Virus record (IMG/VR): IMGVR_UViG_3300005511_000097
Span: 1-21,017 of that record
Source: a virus
DNA length: 21,017 nucleotides
Direction: 5' to 3' (one strand)
The notes under the pieces were generated by a model. The model worked only from the letters and a program-made list of their open reading frames with translations. It did no database searches and was not told the origin of the DNA. A program made the position numbers and the translations under genes. Below are positions 1 to 6,726 of this stretch, in pieces (the stretch's first letter is position 1; each line of letters starts with the position of its first letter).

Positions 1-385
1 CGAATTCCTTGGCCTCGCCTTCGTTGAAATAGAAACCCTCGCTGCCGCCCTTAACCGCGCCAATGACGGGCAAATCGCGCTGACTCTGGGCACCACCCAA
101 CGTGCTGGGGCGAGGCGTTACTGGTTCGCGCCGGTGTGTCACGGTTTGGCCCTGTTCGATGCCGGCAAGCTGCAATACGCCGCCGGGCTCGGTACCATGC
201 TGGCTGAACAGCGCGTCAAGCTCGCGGGCGAGTTCGAAGGGCAGGAACCGCCGCTTGTAGCGATCCTCGTAATGCTGATAGCGCGTGAGGCTCCAGCCCA
301 GCGCTTCCGATACGGAGCGCATGGTGAGGCCGGCCTGTTCGCGCAATTCCTTCAGCCGCCGGGCGGCCTCCGAGATTTCGGTCAT
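1..385 (-). CDS. Prophage CI/LexA-like repressor (HTH + S24 domain), 3' part outside window
   Basis: Reading leftward from the ATG at 385-383, an open frame runs off the left edge after 128 residues. A perfect AAGGAG ribosome site (complement of 392-397) sits just upstream and fixes the start. Residues about 7-62 look like an XRE-type helix-turn-helix (LKELREQAGLTMRSVSEALG, then a WSLTRYQHYE recognition region). A polar linker follows. The segment RDLPVIGAVKGGSEG at 103-117 matches the beginning of the S24 (LexA/CI) peptidase domain. Such proteins bind operators as dimers and hold the prophage silent. Here the gene faces away from the phage genes across a 196-bp region with operator-like sites, the usual lysogeny-switch arrangement. 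The dipeptide aligned with the LexA Ala-Gly cleavage site appears to be Gly-Gly (113-114). The catalytic Ser and Lys lie beyond the edge and cannot be checked. Confidence 0.85.
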   Translation of the reverse strand, partial: MTEISEAARRLKELREQAGLTMRSVSEALGWSLTRYQHYEDRYKRRFLPFELARELDALFSQHGTEPGGVLQLAGIEQGQTVTHRREPVTPRPSTLGGAQSQRDLPVIGAVKGGSEGFYFNEGEAKEF

Positions 386-458
386 TGGAAACTCCTTATC
401 GACCATTCAGCTGTCGGGCGCGAACGAAGCGCGCACCGGCGGGTCGACCCATCACGGC

Positions 459-487
459 AATATATGTACGAATAATACGTTTTTAAA
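459..487 (-). promoter_or_regulatory. Possible leftward promoter of the repressor gene
   Basis: On the minus strand a TATATT -10 (459-464) lies 17 nt from a weak TTTAAA -35 (482-487). The operator-like site at 467-480 falls in the spacer, which would permit autoregulation. The -35 match is poor, so this is a tentative call. Confidence 0.35.
467..480. promoter_or_regulatory. Probable repressor operator, leftward site
   Basis: Read on the minus strand the site is ACGTATTATTCGTA. It shares the core CGTATTAT followed by CG with the palindrome at 508-525. It has short ACG/CGT arms. The two sites lie between the divergent repressor and early genes, as expected for paired phage operators. Assignment to this repressor is inference. 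Confidence 0.5.
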
Positions 488-489
488 GC

Positions 490-519
490 TTGACGGCGTA
501 ACCAAAATATGCGTATTAT
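490..519 (+). promoter_or_regulatory. Rightward early promoter
   Basis: TTGACG at 490-495 and TATTAT at 514-519 are separated by 18 nt, a good sigma-70-type match. Transcription would start near 526 and read into the gene at 582. The -10 hexamer is the exact centre of the palindrome at 508-525, so a bound repressor would block polymerase. Confidence 0.65.
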
Positions 520-525
520 CGCATA
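508..525. promoter_or_regulatory. Probable repressor operator over the rightward -10 box
   Basis: Perfect inverted repeat of six bases, TATGCG and CGCATA, around a six-base centre TATTAT that is also the -10 box of the rightward promoter. A related site lies at 467-480. Confidence 0.65.
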
Positions 526-581
526 ATCCTAGTACGCGCAAAGCCTGTCAGCGGCCACCTCGGCCGATTGGGGAGGAAATA

Positions 582-773
582 ATGGAACAAAACAGAAACA
601 AAAATCAGCCGGCGATCTGGGTGAGCATGCGGCGGTGCCTCAATTGCGGCGGCAGTTTCGTCGCGCTCAGCCCCTATCTGCGGGTCTGCGATCTCTGCAA
701 GGAGGGTGAGGAATGGCAGAGCGGCAACAGCGACATCGTCGGCCACCAACCCAAGGCCGCCAATGACAATTGA
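582..773 (+). CDS. Small Cys4 zinc-ribbon-like phage protein
   Basis: A 63-residue protein with the strong ribosome site GGGAGGAAAT at 571-580. The same frame is open further upstream, but that stretch crosses the operator and promoter, so the ATG at 582 is preferred. Residues about 16-40 contain two pairs, CLNC and CDLC, spaced about 18 residues apart, consistent with a small zinc ribbon. The C-terminus KAANDN resembles the AANDN tail seen in many small alphaproteobacterial proteins. It is the first gene after the rightward promoter, where a Cro-like or other early regulator would be expected, but no HTH is visible. DNA binding is possible but not shown. The family was not identified. Confidence 0.8.
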   Translation: MEQNRNKNQPAIWVSMRRCLNCGGSFVALSPYLRVCDLCKEGEEWQSGNSDIVGHQPKAANDN

Positions 774-798
774 TCCCCGAGAAGAAGGAGTGAATGCC

Positions 799-1026
799 AT
801 GGCCGAGATCGTCGATTTTCCGCCGAGCCCTACGATGCGTCCGGAACAGGCCGTCGGTACCTGCCTCAAGACCAGATGGTCGCAGTTCCTGGGCATCGGC
901 ATCACCGAGGCGGGCGAGTTCGAGGTGGTCAACAGCGACATGACCGCCGAGCGTGCGCTGTGGCTGGTGAAGTGGGCCGAGCGCTGGGCGATGGGGCTCG
1001 ACGAAGTGGAGGAGATCGAGGGATGA
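799..1026 (+). CDS. Hypothetical early phage protein
   Basis: A 75-residue acidic protein. GAAGGAG at 784-790, eight bases before the ATG at 799, decides the start. An in-frame ATG at 763, overlapping the end of the previous gene, would add 12 residues but has no ribosome site as good. The C-terminal half (ERALWLVKWAERWAMGLDE) reads as one amphipathic helix rich in Trp. No catalytic motif, membrane segment or known family is evident. The gene overlaps the next by ATGA at 1023-1026, suggesting translational coupling in one early operon. Confidence 0.7.
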   Translation: MAEIVDFPPSPTMRPEQAVGTCLKTRWSQFLGIGITEAGEFEVVNSDMTAERALWLVKWAERWAMGLDEVEEIEG

Positions 1027-1580
1027 GAGCTTTCGTCACGACGAAGCGCGGCAGGCCGCGCCGGGAAGAGGCCGCCAACGACAACACGCCAGATCGCGGT
1101 ACCGCGGAATTGCAGATGAAGCGTGCCGTCCTGGCGCAAGGTGCGGCAGCGGAATCGGCGACACATCCACTTGACCTGCTATTGGCACATGGCCTGATCG
1201 ACGCGGCAGAAAGCCGCGCTGGCCGGCATTATGCGGCGCTGTATCGCCGCGTCATCGGTCGCACGGAAATGAGCTATGGCCGGCTCTATGCGGGGCTTGC
1301 CGGTGAAAGCCGAGGGCGATCGACGGATGTCGCGCGCGATCCCGTTGAGGACGAAGCCGATCTTGCAATCGCGCAAGCCTTGTTTCGCATGGCACAAACA
1401 GCCTTGCGCAGCGAAGGCGCGGTGGTCGCCGGCATCACCGAACGCCTCGCCGTGTTCGGCGCCTTTCCGGATTGGCTGCTGGCGATGGATGCGACCGCCC
1501 TGCGCGAGCGCAGCCATTTGCGCCGGGGGCTGCAGCAGCTGGCGTATGTTTTTCAAAGCAGCAAAGGGAGATGTGCATGA
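1023..1580 (+). CDS. Hypothetical phage protein upstream of the packaging genes
   Basis: A 185-residue protein starting at an ATG that overlaps the previous stop (ATGA), preceded by a GGAGGAGA-like stretch at 1009-1022. The N-terminus is basic (TKRGRPRREEAANDN), suggestive of an AT-hook-like or nucleic-acid-contacting tail. Residues about 50-85 (HPLDLLLAHGLIDAAESRAG, then RHYAALYRRVIG) resemble proteins found just before terminase genes in alphaproteobacterial prophages. The rest is predicted helical, and no enzyme motif was recognised. Small terminase function is possible from position and the basic tail, but the next gene is an equal candidate. Confidence 0.7.
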   Translation: MRAFVTTKRGRPRREEAANDNTPDRGTAELQMKRAVLAQGAAAESATHPLDLLLAHGLIDAAESRAGRHYAALYRRVIGRTEMSYGRLYAGLAGESRGRSTDVARDPVEDEADLAIAQALFRMAQTALRSEGAVVAGITERLAVFGAFPDWLLAMDATALRERSHLRRGLQQLAYVFQSSKGRCA

Positions 1581-1813
1581 CCAAGGCAAGTGCGTTGCCG
1601 GTCGATCAGCTCGAGACCCTCGCCCGCCGGCACGCCAAGCGTGCGCTCGCGGCCCTCGCAGAGGTGATCGACAACGAGGAGGCGACACCGGCGACACGGA
1701 TCTCGGCAGCGACGGCGATCCTGCAATGGGGCTATGGGCGCCCCGGCGGCAAGCCGAAGCCGGGAGAGGCCGGCGAACAGCTCATTCGCCTCACCTGGGG
1801 CAATGATACATGA
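1577..1813 (+). CDS. Small helical phage protein, candidate small terminase component
   Basis: A 78-residue protein coupled to the previous gene by ATGA. The GGGAG at 1566-1570 is six bases before the ATG at 1577 and directly abuts an earlier ATG at 1571, so 1577 is chosen. The central region (ALAALAEVIDNEEATPATRI, then SAATAILQWGYGRPGGKP) matches the pattern of small phage proteins with helical repeats encoded next to large terminases: two helices with TPATR between them, ending in a GYGRP turn. This suggests a role in DNA packaging or recognition, but it lacks a full HTH and is short for a small terminase. Function is inferred mainly from position. Confidence 0.7.
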   Translation: MTKASALPVDQLETLARRHAKRALAALAEVIDNEEATPATRISAATAILQWGYGRPGGKPKPGEAGEQLIRLTWGNDT

Positions 1814-1828
1814 AGGGCAAAAAAGAGC

Positions 1829-1857
1829 TTGACGATCTAGGAATATTTTGCTAGTAT
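1829..1857 (+). promoter_or_regulatory. Promoter upstream of the terminase gene
   Basis: TTGACG at 1829-1834, a 17-nt spacer and TAGTAT at 1852-1857 give a strong sigma-70-like match in the gap between the early genes and terL. An inverted repeat TTTGC/GCAAA (1847-1862) is centred on the -10 box, echoing the layout at the early promoter. The start would be near 1864, just before a terminator. Confidence 0.6.
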
Positions 1858-1880
1858 GCAAATATAGACTGCGAAACAGC

Positions 1881-1924
1881 GCCCCGGTGAGCCGCCAAGG
1901 CTTAGCGGGGCGTTTTCATTTTCC
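1881..1924 (+). terminator. Intrinsic terminator between promoter and terL
   Basis: The arms GCCCCGGTGAGCC (1881-1893) and GGCTTAGCGGGGC (1899-1911) pair at 12 of 13 positions, counting one G-U and one mismatch, around a GCCAA loop. GTTTTCATTTT follows. It sits only about 20 nt after the predicted start of the promoter at 1829. Confidence 0.75.
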
Positions 1925-1958
1925 GCTCCTTCCTCACCGGCAGAAAGCAGCAGGCGCA

Positions 1959-3260
1959 ATGGCCAAGGCAATGCAACGTCAGGCAGCCAAACCGAGGCCG
2001 CTTGACGTGCATCTCTATGCGCCGCGTCCACATCAATCGGCCCTGCATCGCACTTTGAAACGTTTCAACGTGCTGGTGGCGCATCGGCGTTTCGGCAAGA
2101 CGGTTTTCTGCATCAACGAACTCATCGCCAAGGCGGCGGCGAATACGAGCAAGGACGCGCGCTATGGCTATGTAGCGCCACTGCTCACCCAGGCTAAGGA
2201 TATCGCCTGGGCTTATCTCAAGCGCTTCACGGCGCCGATCCCAGGCATTGAGATCAGCGAAACGGAATTGTGGGTGCAGCTGCCCAACGGCGCGCGCATC
2301 CGTCTTTACGGTGCGGACAATGCCGATCGCCTGCGTGGCCTCTATTTCGACGGAATCGTGCTCGACGAATATGCGCAGATGAGCCCGCGCGTGTGGCCAG
2401 AGATCATCCGACCGATGCTAGCCGATAGACAGGGCTGGGCGCTCTTCATCGGCACGCCGATGGGGCGCAATCATTTCTGCATGCTTTACGAACAGGCGAT
2501 GAGCGATTCCGACTGGTTGGCCAAGCGCTTTCCAGCGAGCGAGACCGGCATTCTCCGTGAAACGGAACTCGCGGCAGCCAAGCGCACCATGTCGACCCAG
2601 GCTTTCGCGCAAGAGTTCGAATGCAGCTTTGCCGCCGGCGTGCCGGGAGCTTATTACGCGACGTTGCTCGAGCAGGCCGAACAGGACGGCCGTATCGGTC
2701 GGGTCCCCTGGGAGCCGCGTCTGCCTGTGACGACGGCCTGGGATCTCGGCATCGGTGATGCGACGGCCATCTGGTTTGCGCAAGTACTGGGGCAGGAAAT
2801 CCGCATCATCGACTATTACGAGGCGAGCGGAGCAGCGCTGGCACATTATGCCAAACAGCTCGGCGACAAGCCCTATGTCTATCACGATCATCTGCTGCCC
2901 CATGACGTATCGGTGCGCGAGTTATCCACCGGCCAGACGCGACTCGATACTTTGCGCAGCCTCGGACTCAAAGTTCGTGTCCTCACCGCCGATTCGGTCG
3001 AGGATGGCATCGAGGCGGTACGAAACCTGATCCCGCGCTGCTGGATCGATGCGCAAAAATGCACGCGGGGGCTGGATGCGTTGCGGCTTTATCGGCCCGA
3101 ATTCGATACGCGGCGCGAAACTTTCAGTGTGCGGCCGATCCATGACTGGACATCCCACGCCGCCGATGCCTTTCGCTATCTGGCGCGGGGATTGAAGCGG
3201 CCGGTGCAGCCCATATCGCAACAACGCGCTCTTGGCGATTACAGCCCGTTCACCTGGTAG
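1959..3260 (+). CDS. Terminase large subunit (packaging ATPase/nuclease)
   Basis: A 433-residue protein that would pump phage DNA into the procapsid and cut it. The ATPase half shows a Walker A motif AHRRFGKT at 41-48, Walker B IVLDE at 133-137 and a coupling motif FIGTP at 163-167. The C-terminal half has an RNase H-like nuclease signature beginning with AWDLGIGD (D261) and ending with the conserved segment HDWTSHAADAFRY near residue 405. Length and motif order fit terminase_6-type large subunits. The start is not marked by a strong ribosome site. The frame is open upstream to 1848, but that stretch crosses the terminator, so the ATG at 1959 is preferred. The gene leads the structural operon and ends one base into a possible GTG start of the next. 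Confidence 0.95.
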   Translation: MAKAMQRQAAKPRPLDVHLYAPRPHQSALHRTLKRFNVLVAHRRFGKTVFCINELIAKAAANTSKDARYGYVAPLLTQAKDIAWAYLKRFTAPIPGIEISETELWVQLPNGARIRLYGADNADRLRGLYFDGIVLDEYAQMSPRVWPEIIRPMLADRQGWALFIGTPMGRNHFCMLYEQAMSDSDWLAKRFPASETGILRETELAAAKRTMSTQAFAQEFECSFAAGVPGAYYATLLEQAEQDGRIGRVPWEPRLPVTTAWDLGIGDATAIWFAQVLGQEIRIIDYYEASGAALAHYAKQLGDKPYVYHDHLLPHDVSVRELSTGQTRLDTLRSLGLKVRVLTADSVEDGIEAVRNLIPRCWIDAQKCTRGLDALRLYRPEFDTRRETFSVRPIHDWTSHAADAFRYLARGLKRPVQPISQQRALGDYSPFTW

Positions 3261-3265
3261 TGGAC

Positions 3266-3778
3266 ATGAATATACGGAAGCTCTCGCGCGATGATCTCTT
3301 CGACATCGCGACGGCGATGCGGGCAGCCGATCGACGTGAAATATTCGCGACCCGCTTTGACGAAGATGCGGGCTCGCTGGTCGATGATCTCATCGCTGGC
3401 GATCCCATAGGCGCGGTGATCGCCGCTGGTGATGGTGCAGCTGTTGCAGCCATCGGCGGCACGGAAATGTGGCCGGGCCTCTGGTCGCTGTGGATGTTCG
3501 CAACGGATCGCTGGCCGGAAGTGGCGCGCATTGGAACACGCTTTGCGAAGATGGAATTGTGGCCGGCGTTGCTGGCCCTGGGACTGCGGCGCGGCGAATG
3601 CCGGTCAGCAGCCGAACATGGAATCGCGCATCGCTGGATCCGCCACCTCGGCGGTGTTCAGGAATCCATCCATCCCGCTTTCGGAAAAGGCGGAGAGACC
3701 TTTATCGGCTTTGTCATTTATGGAGAGACAGAAAATGTGCGCCACCCCGAAACGCCGGCCGCGGAACCCCACGGGTAG
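3266..3778 (+). CDS. T7 gp13-like protein with GNAT-like fold (DUF2833 type)
   Basis: A 170-residue protein. Its N-terminus (IRKLSRDDLFDIATAMRAAD, then RREIFA) and later IGGTEMWPGLWSLWMFATD and RWIRHLGGV segments match the pattern of the T7 gp13/DUF2833 family, which has an acetyltransferase-like fold. In T7, gp13 is a head-assembly or internal virion factor. Catalysis by this protein is not established, and the acetyl-CoA-binding loop is not clearly conserved. A GTG at 3260, overlapping the terL stop, would add two residues. Neither start has a strong ribosome site. The 3' end overlaps the next gene by 44 nt in another frame. Confidence 0.75.
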   Translation: MNIRKLSRDDLFDIATAMRAADRREIFATRFDEDAGSLVDDLIAGDPIGAVIAAGDGAAVAAIGGTEMWPGLWSLWMFATDRWPEVARIGTRFAKMELWPALLALGLRRGECRSAAEHGIAHRWIRHLGGVQESIHPAFGKGGETFIGFVIYGETENVRHPETPAAEPHG

Positions 3779-3962
3779 CGGCAGCCGCACCCACAGCAAC
3801 AACGCCGCGCCGGCAGCGAACGATACCGTTGCCGATACTGCCGCGGAAACGGAGCTTCGTCGCCTGCGCTCGCTCTATGGACGCCGTGCCACGATCCTGA
3901 CGCCGGAACGCTCGGCTTTAGGGCAGGCGCCGACGGCGCAGAAAAATCTGCTGGGCTCCTAG
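3735..3962 (+). CDS. Small conserved phage protein before the portal
   Basis: A 75-residue protein starting inside the previous gene, with GGAG at 3722-3725 upstream of its ATG. It begins MCATPKRRPRNP, has a low-complexity Ala/Asn/Thr middle, and ends with GRRATILTPERSALGQ followed by QKNLLGS. Small proteins with an MC.TPKRP start and an ILT...TLLG end are commonly encoded next to podovirus portals. Their role is unknown; a head or portal-associated peptide is plausible. The protein looks mostly disordered, with no membrane segment. Confidence 0.75.
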   Translation: MCATPKRRPRNPTGSGSRTHSNNAAPAANDTVADTAAETELRRLRSLYGRRATILTPERSALGQAPTAQKNLLGS

Positions 3963-3978
3963 GCGGGTAAGGATCCTC

Positions 3979-5592
3979 ATGGACAATATCGCCGACGACC
4001 TCATTCGCCGCCAGGAAGCTCTGGCCGGTGAACGCGCAACGCTTGATACGCTGTGGCAGGAGATCGCCGAACTGATGAAGCCGTTGCGCGCTGATTTCAC
4101 TTTTCAGCGCGTGCCGGGCGACAAGCGAACGCAGAAGATCTTTGACGCGACGGCGGGCCTCGCTGCCGACAATCTGGCTGCCGGGCTCTGGGGCATGATC
4201 ACCAATGCCGCCAACGACTGGTTCACGCTGCGCTCGGATCTTCCGGAAAGCGAGGAGACGCAGGAGACCAAGGAGTGGTTGGATGATGTGACGCGGCGCA
4301 TGCAGGGTTCCTTCGCTGCCAACGGCCAGCGATTCTATGCCCGCGTCATGGAACTCTATGCCGATCTCGTCACCTTCGGCACTGGGATTTTCTATTCCGA
4401 GGAGGATGCGGCAACGGGGCGTGTGCACTATTCCTGCCGGCATCTAGCCGAATGCTTCATCGCCGAGAACGAACGCGACGAGGTCGATACCGTCTTCCGT
4501 CGCTTCAGCTTCACGGCGCGACAGGCACATAAGCGTTGGGGCGACAAATGCCATGCGAGCCTGTTGCGCGCCTTAGAGAAGGAGCCGGATCGCCGTTTCA
4601 CTTTCCTCCATGCGGTCATGCCGCGGGAAGATGTGGCGCGAGACCGGTTTGATCCGGCCGGGATGGCGTTCGCGTCATTCTATCTCGATGTCGAGAACCG
4701 GCTGCTGCTCTCGGAAGGGGGTTATCACGACTTCCCCTATCAGGTGCCGCGCTGGTCGACGGCATCACGTGGGCTCTATGGCGACAGTCCGGCGATGTTG
4801 GCTTTGCCGGACGTAAAGATGCTCAATGCCATGTCGAAGACCACCATCGTCGCGGCACAAAAGGCGGTGGATCCCCCGCTGCTGGCTGTCGATGAGGTCG
4901 CCGTCCGGGGCCTGCGCACGCATCCCGGCGGCATCATCTATGGCGGTCTCGATGAGAATGGCCGCCGGCGCTACGAACCGCTGCACAGCGGCGGCAATGT
5001 GGGGTTGGGGCTGGAACTGGAGGAGCAGCGCCGCGAAGCCGTGCGCCAGGCATTCCATTTCTCGCTGCTGATGATGGTGCAGCAGCCCAATCAGACGGCC
5101 ACTGAAGTGCTGGCGCGGCAAGAAGAGAAGCTGCGCCTGATGGGGCCGCATCTGGGTCGCATCCAGGCGGAATTTCTCGACCCACTCATCCGTCGTCAGT
5201 TCGGCATCATGCGGCGCGCCAACCTGCTGCCGACACCGCCCAAGCAGTTGCGGCAAGGCGGTATCCGGATCGAATATGTTTCGCCATTGGCCCGCGCACA
5301 GCGTGCGGGAGAAGGTGCTGCAATTGTGCGAGCGTTGGAATCGCTGGCACCGCTCGGCGCCATCAAGCCGGAGATCTACGACAATATCGATGCCGACGCC
5401 GCGGCACGGCTGCTGGCGCAATCCTTCGGTGTTCCCAACAATCTGCTGCGCACGCCGACCGCTGTGAAGAAGTTGCGGAAGGACGCTGAGAAGGCGGAAG
5501 GCGCTGGTGCTGCCAGCGCGGGTGCGCTGCCGGCCGGTATGGAGGGCCTCGGCGATCTCGGTGCCATGCTCTCAGGCGGCGGTGGTCAATGA
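3979..5592 (+). CDS. Portal / head-to-tail connector protein (T7 gp8-like)
   Basis: A 537-residue protein, the usual size for T7-type connectors. It would form the ring at the DNA-entry vertex, bind terminase during packaging and later anchor the tail. The N-terminus carries typical features: a helical start with LWQEIAELMKPLR, then KRTQKIFDATAGLAADNLAA, and NAANDWFTL. Further on are LVTFGTGIFY and RWSTASRGLYGDSPAMLALPD, followed by a long helical region (LLMMVQQPNQTATEVLARQE) of the kind found in connector stems. The C-terminal 40 residues are Ala/Gly rich. AAGGAT at 3969-3974 precedes the ATG. The stop overlaps the next gene by ATGA. Confidence 0.93.
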   Translation: MDNIADDLIRRQEALAGERATLDTLWQEIAELMKPLRADFTFQRVPGDKRTQKIFDATAGLAADNLAAGLWGMITNAANDWFTLRSDLPESEETQETKEWLDDVTRRMQGSFAANGQRFYARVMELYADLVTFGTGIFYSEEDAATGRVHYSCRHLAECFIAENERDEVDTVFRRFSFTARQAHKRWGDKCHASLLRALEKEPDRRFTFLHAVMPREDVARDRFDPAGMAFASFYLDVENRLLLSEGGYHDFPYQVPRWSTASRGLYGDSPAMLALPDVKMLNAMSKTTIVAAQKAVDPPLLAVDEVAVRGLRTHPGGIIYGGLDENGRRRYEPLHSGGNVGLGLELEEQRREAVRQAFHFSLLMMVQQPNQTATEVLARQEEKLRLMGPHLGRIQAEFLDPLIRRQFGIMRRANLLPTPPKQLRQGGIRIEYVSPLARAQRAGEGAAIVRALESLAPLGAIKPEIYDNIDADAAARLLAQSFGVPNNLLRTPTAVKKLRKDAEKAEGAGAASAGALPAGMEGLGDLGAMLSGGGGQ

Positions 5593-5879
5593 AGGCCGGT
5601 GTGACCTGGTTACTGCGCCTCCACGGCAGGGCGCGGGCGCGGCGGGTTGCGGATGCCTATCGCCGGCAACTAGCGGCAGATGACGGGTTGGGTCGGCTGA
5701 TCCTCTCCGATCTCGCGCATTATTGCCGGGCCGGGCAAAGCAGTTTCGTGGCCGGAGACCCGCATCAGACGGCCTTCAACGAGGGCGCTCGCGACGTTTT
5801 TCTGCATATCGCGGAAATGTGCGGCGTGACGCCACAGGATTTTACCGAGCTTCTTGAAGAGGTGATCGATGATCGATGA
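5589..5879 (+). CDS. Bbp19-like small phage protein
   Basis: A 96-residue protein starting in the ATGA overlap with the portal gene. The segment LILSDLAHYCRAGQSSFVAG, then DPHQTAFNEGARDVFLHIAE and a C-terminal LTP-like VTPQDFTELLEE, matches the Bbp19 domain of Bordetella phage BPP-1 and relatives, encoded between portal and scaffold genes. The N-terminus is basic. Function is unknown, and its position suggests a head-assembly role. Its last 11 bases overlap the start of the scaffold gene. Confidence 0.8.
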   Translation: MKAGVTWLLRLHGRARARRVADAYRRQLAADDGLGRLILSDLAHYCRAGQSSFVAGDPHQTAFNEGARDVFLHIAEMCGVTPQDFTELLEEVIDDR

Positions 5880-6654
5880 GAAGACGCAGCCCGAACGCAA
5901 AGAGGATGCCGGTTGGCGCGCGGGGCTGGAGGAGGATCTTTCAGAACTGGTGCAGCAGAAGGGCTGGCGCTCGGCCAAGGATGTGCTGACCTCCTATCGC
6001 AGCCTTGAGAAGATGTTGGGCGGCGATCGCTTGGCTCTGCCCGGCAAGGATGCCGGACCGGAAGCCTGGGCACCGGTCTGGGAAAAGCTCGGACGTCCGG
6101 CTGACGCCACGGGCTATGCGCTGAGCGCCCCGGACGGCGCGGATTATGATGGCCCGACCGCAGAATGGTTTCGCGACGTCGCTTTCGAACTGGGGCTTAC
6201 GCAGATTCAGGCCCAAAGGCTGCATGATTCATTTCTGGAGCGTTTCGGGGATGCAGCGGCGTCGCAGGCGCCACAGGAAGACGAACCGGATCTCAAAGCG
6301 CTCTGGGGGCGGCAATATGATCGCAACATGGCGGCGGCACGACGGGCCTATGGCAACTTCGTCGGCGATGAGGCGCGTTTCAATGAAATCGCCGACGGCA
6401 TGGGTACCGAGGCATTGCTTGATCTTCTCGCCAAAGTGGGTCGCGCCACGGGCGAGGACAGCATGACGGGACGAGCCGAGGCCAGAACCGGCGGTCCACG
6501 CTCGGCCGCCGAAGCGATGAGCGAGATCGGGCGGCTGCAGGCAGCGGCGAAGGCTGATGCCAAGCACCCCTACACCAACAAGACACATCCCGATCATGCG
6601 GCAACAGTGAAGCGGATGGAGGATCTGTTCGCCTTGGCCTATGGGAAAAATTAG
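5869..6654 (+). CDS. Capsid assembly scaffolding protein
   Basis: A 261-residue, acidic, largely helical protein between the portal and capsid genes, where podoviruses encode their scaffold. Residues 65-96 contain the recurrent pattern AWAPVWEKLGRPADATGYAL. Residues about 98-196 form a helical domain (WFRDVAFELGL; ALWGRQYDRNMAAARRAY). The C-terminal 50 residues carry AAAKADAKHPYTNKTHPDHA, like the capsid-binding tail of such proteins. Scaffolds guide coat assembly and leave before maturation. The domain at 98-196 recurs in the protein at 12087-12599, which is unusual. The start overlaps the previous gene by 11 nt, and GAAGAGGTGA just upstream serves as ribosome site. Confidence 0.8.
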   Translation: MIDEKTQPERKEDAGWRAGLEEDLSELVQQKGWRSAKDVLTSYRSLEKMLGGDRLALPGKDAGPEAWAPVWEKLGRPADATGYALSAPDGADYDGPTAEWFRDVAFELGLTQIQAQRLHDSFLERFGDAAASQAPQEDEPDLKALWGRQYDRNMAAARRAYGNFVGDEARFNEIADGMGTEALLDLLAKVGRATGEDSMTGRAEARTGGPRSAAEAMSEIGRLQAAAKADAKHPYTNKTHPDHAATVKRMEDLFALAYGKN

Positions 6655-6726
6655 CATTCCCGGGACTTGCATATCAGGCTGTTTGTGGCAGTCTCCGGCG
6701 CCGTTCACGTTCCGGGGTTCCTTAGG

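Noticed and set aside
285-581. Upstream extension of the zinc-ribbon gene
   Set aside because: The extension is antisense to the repressor start and crosses both operators and the promoter; the ATG at 582 has an excellent ribosome site.
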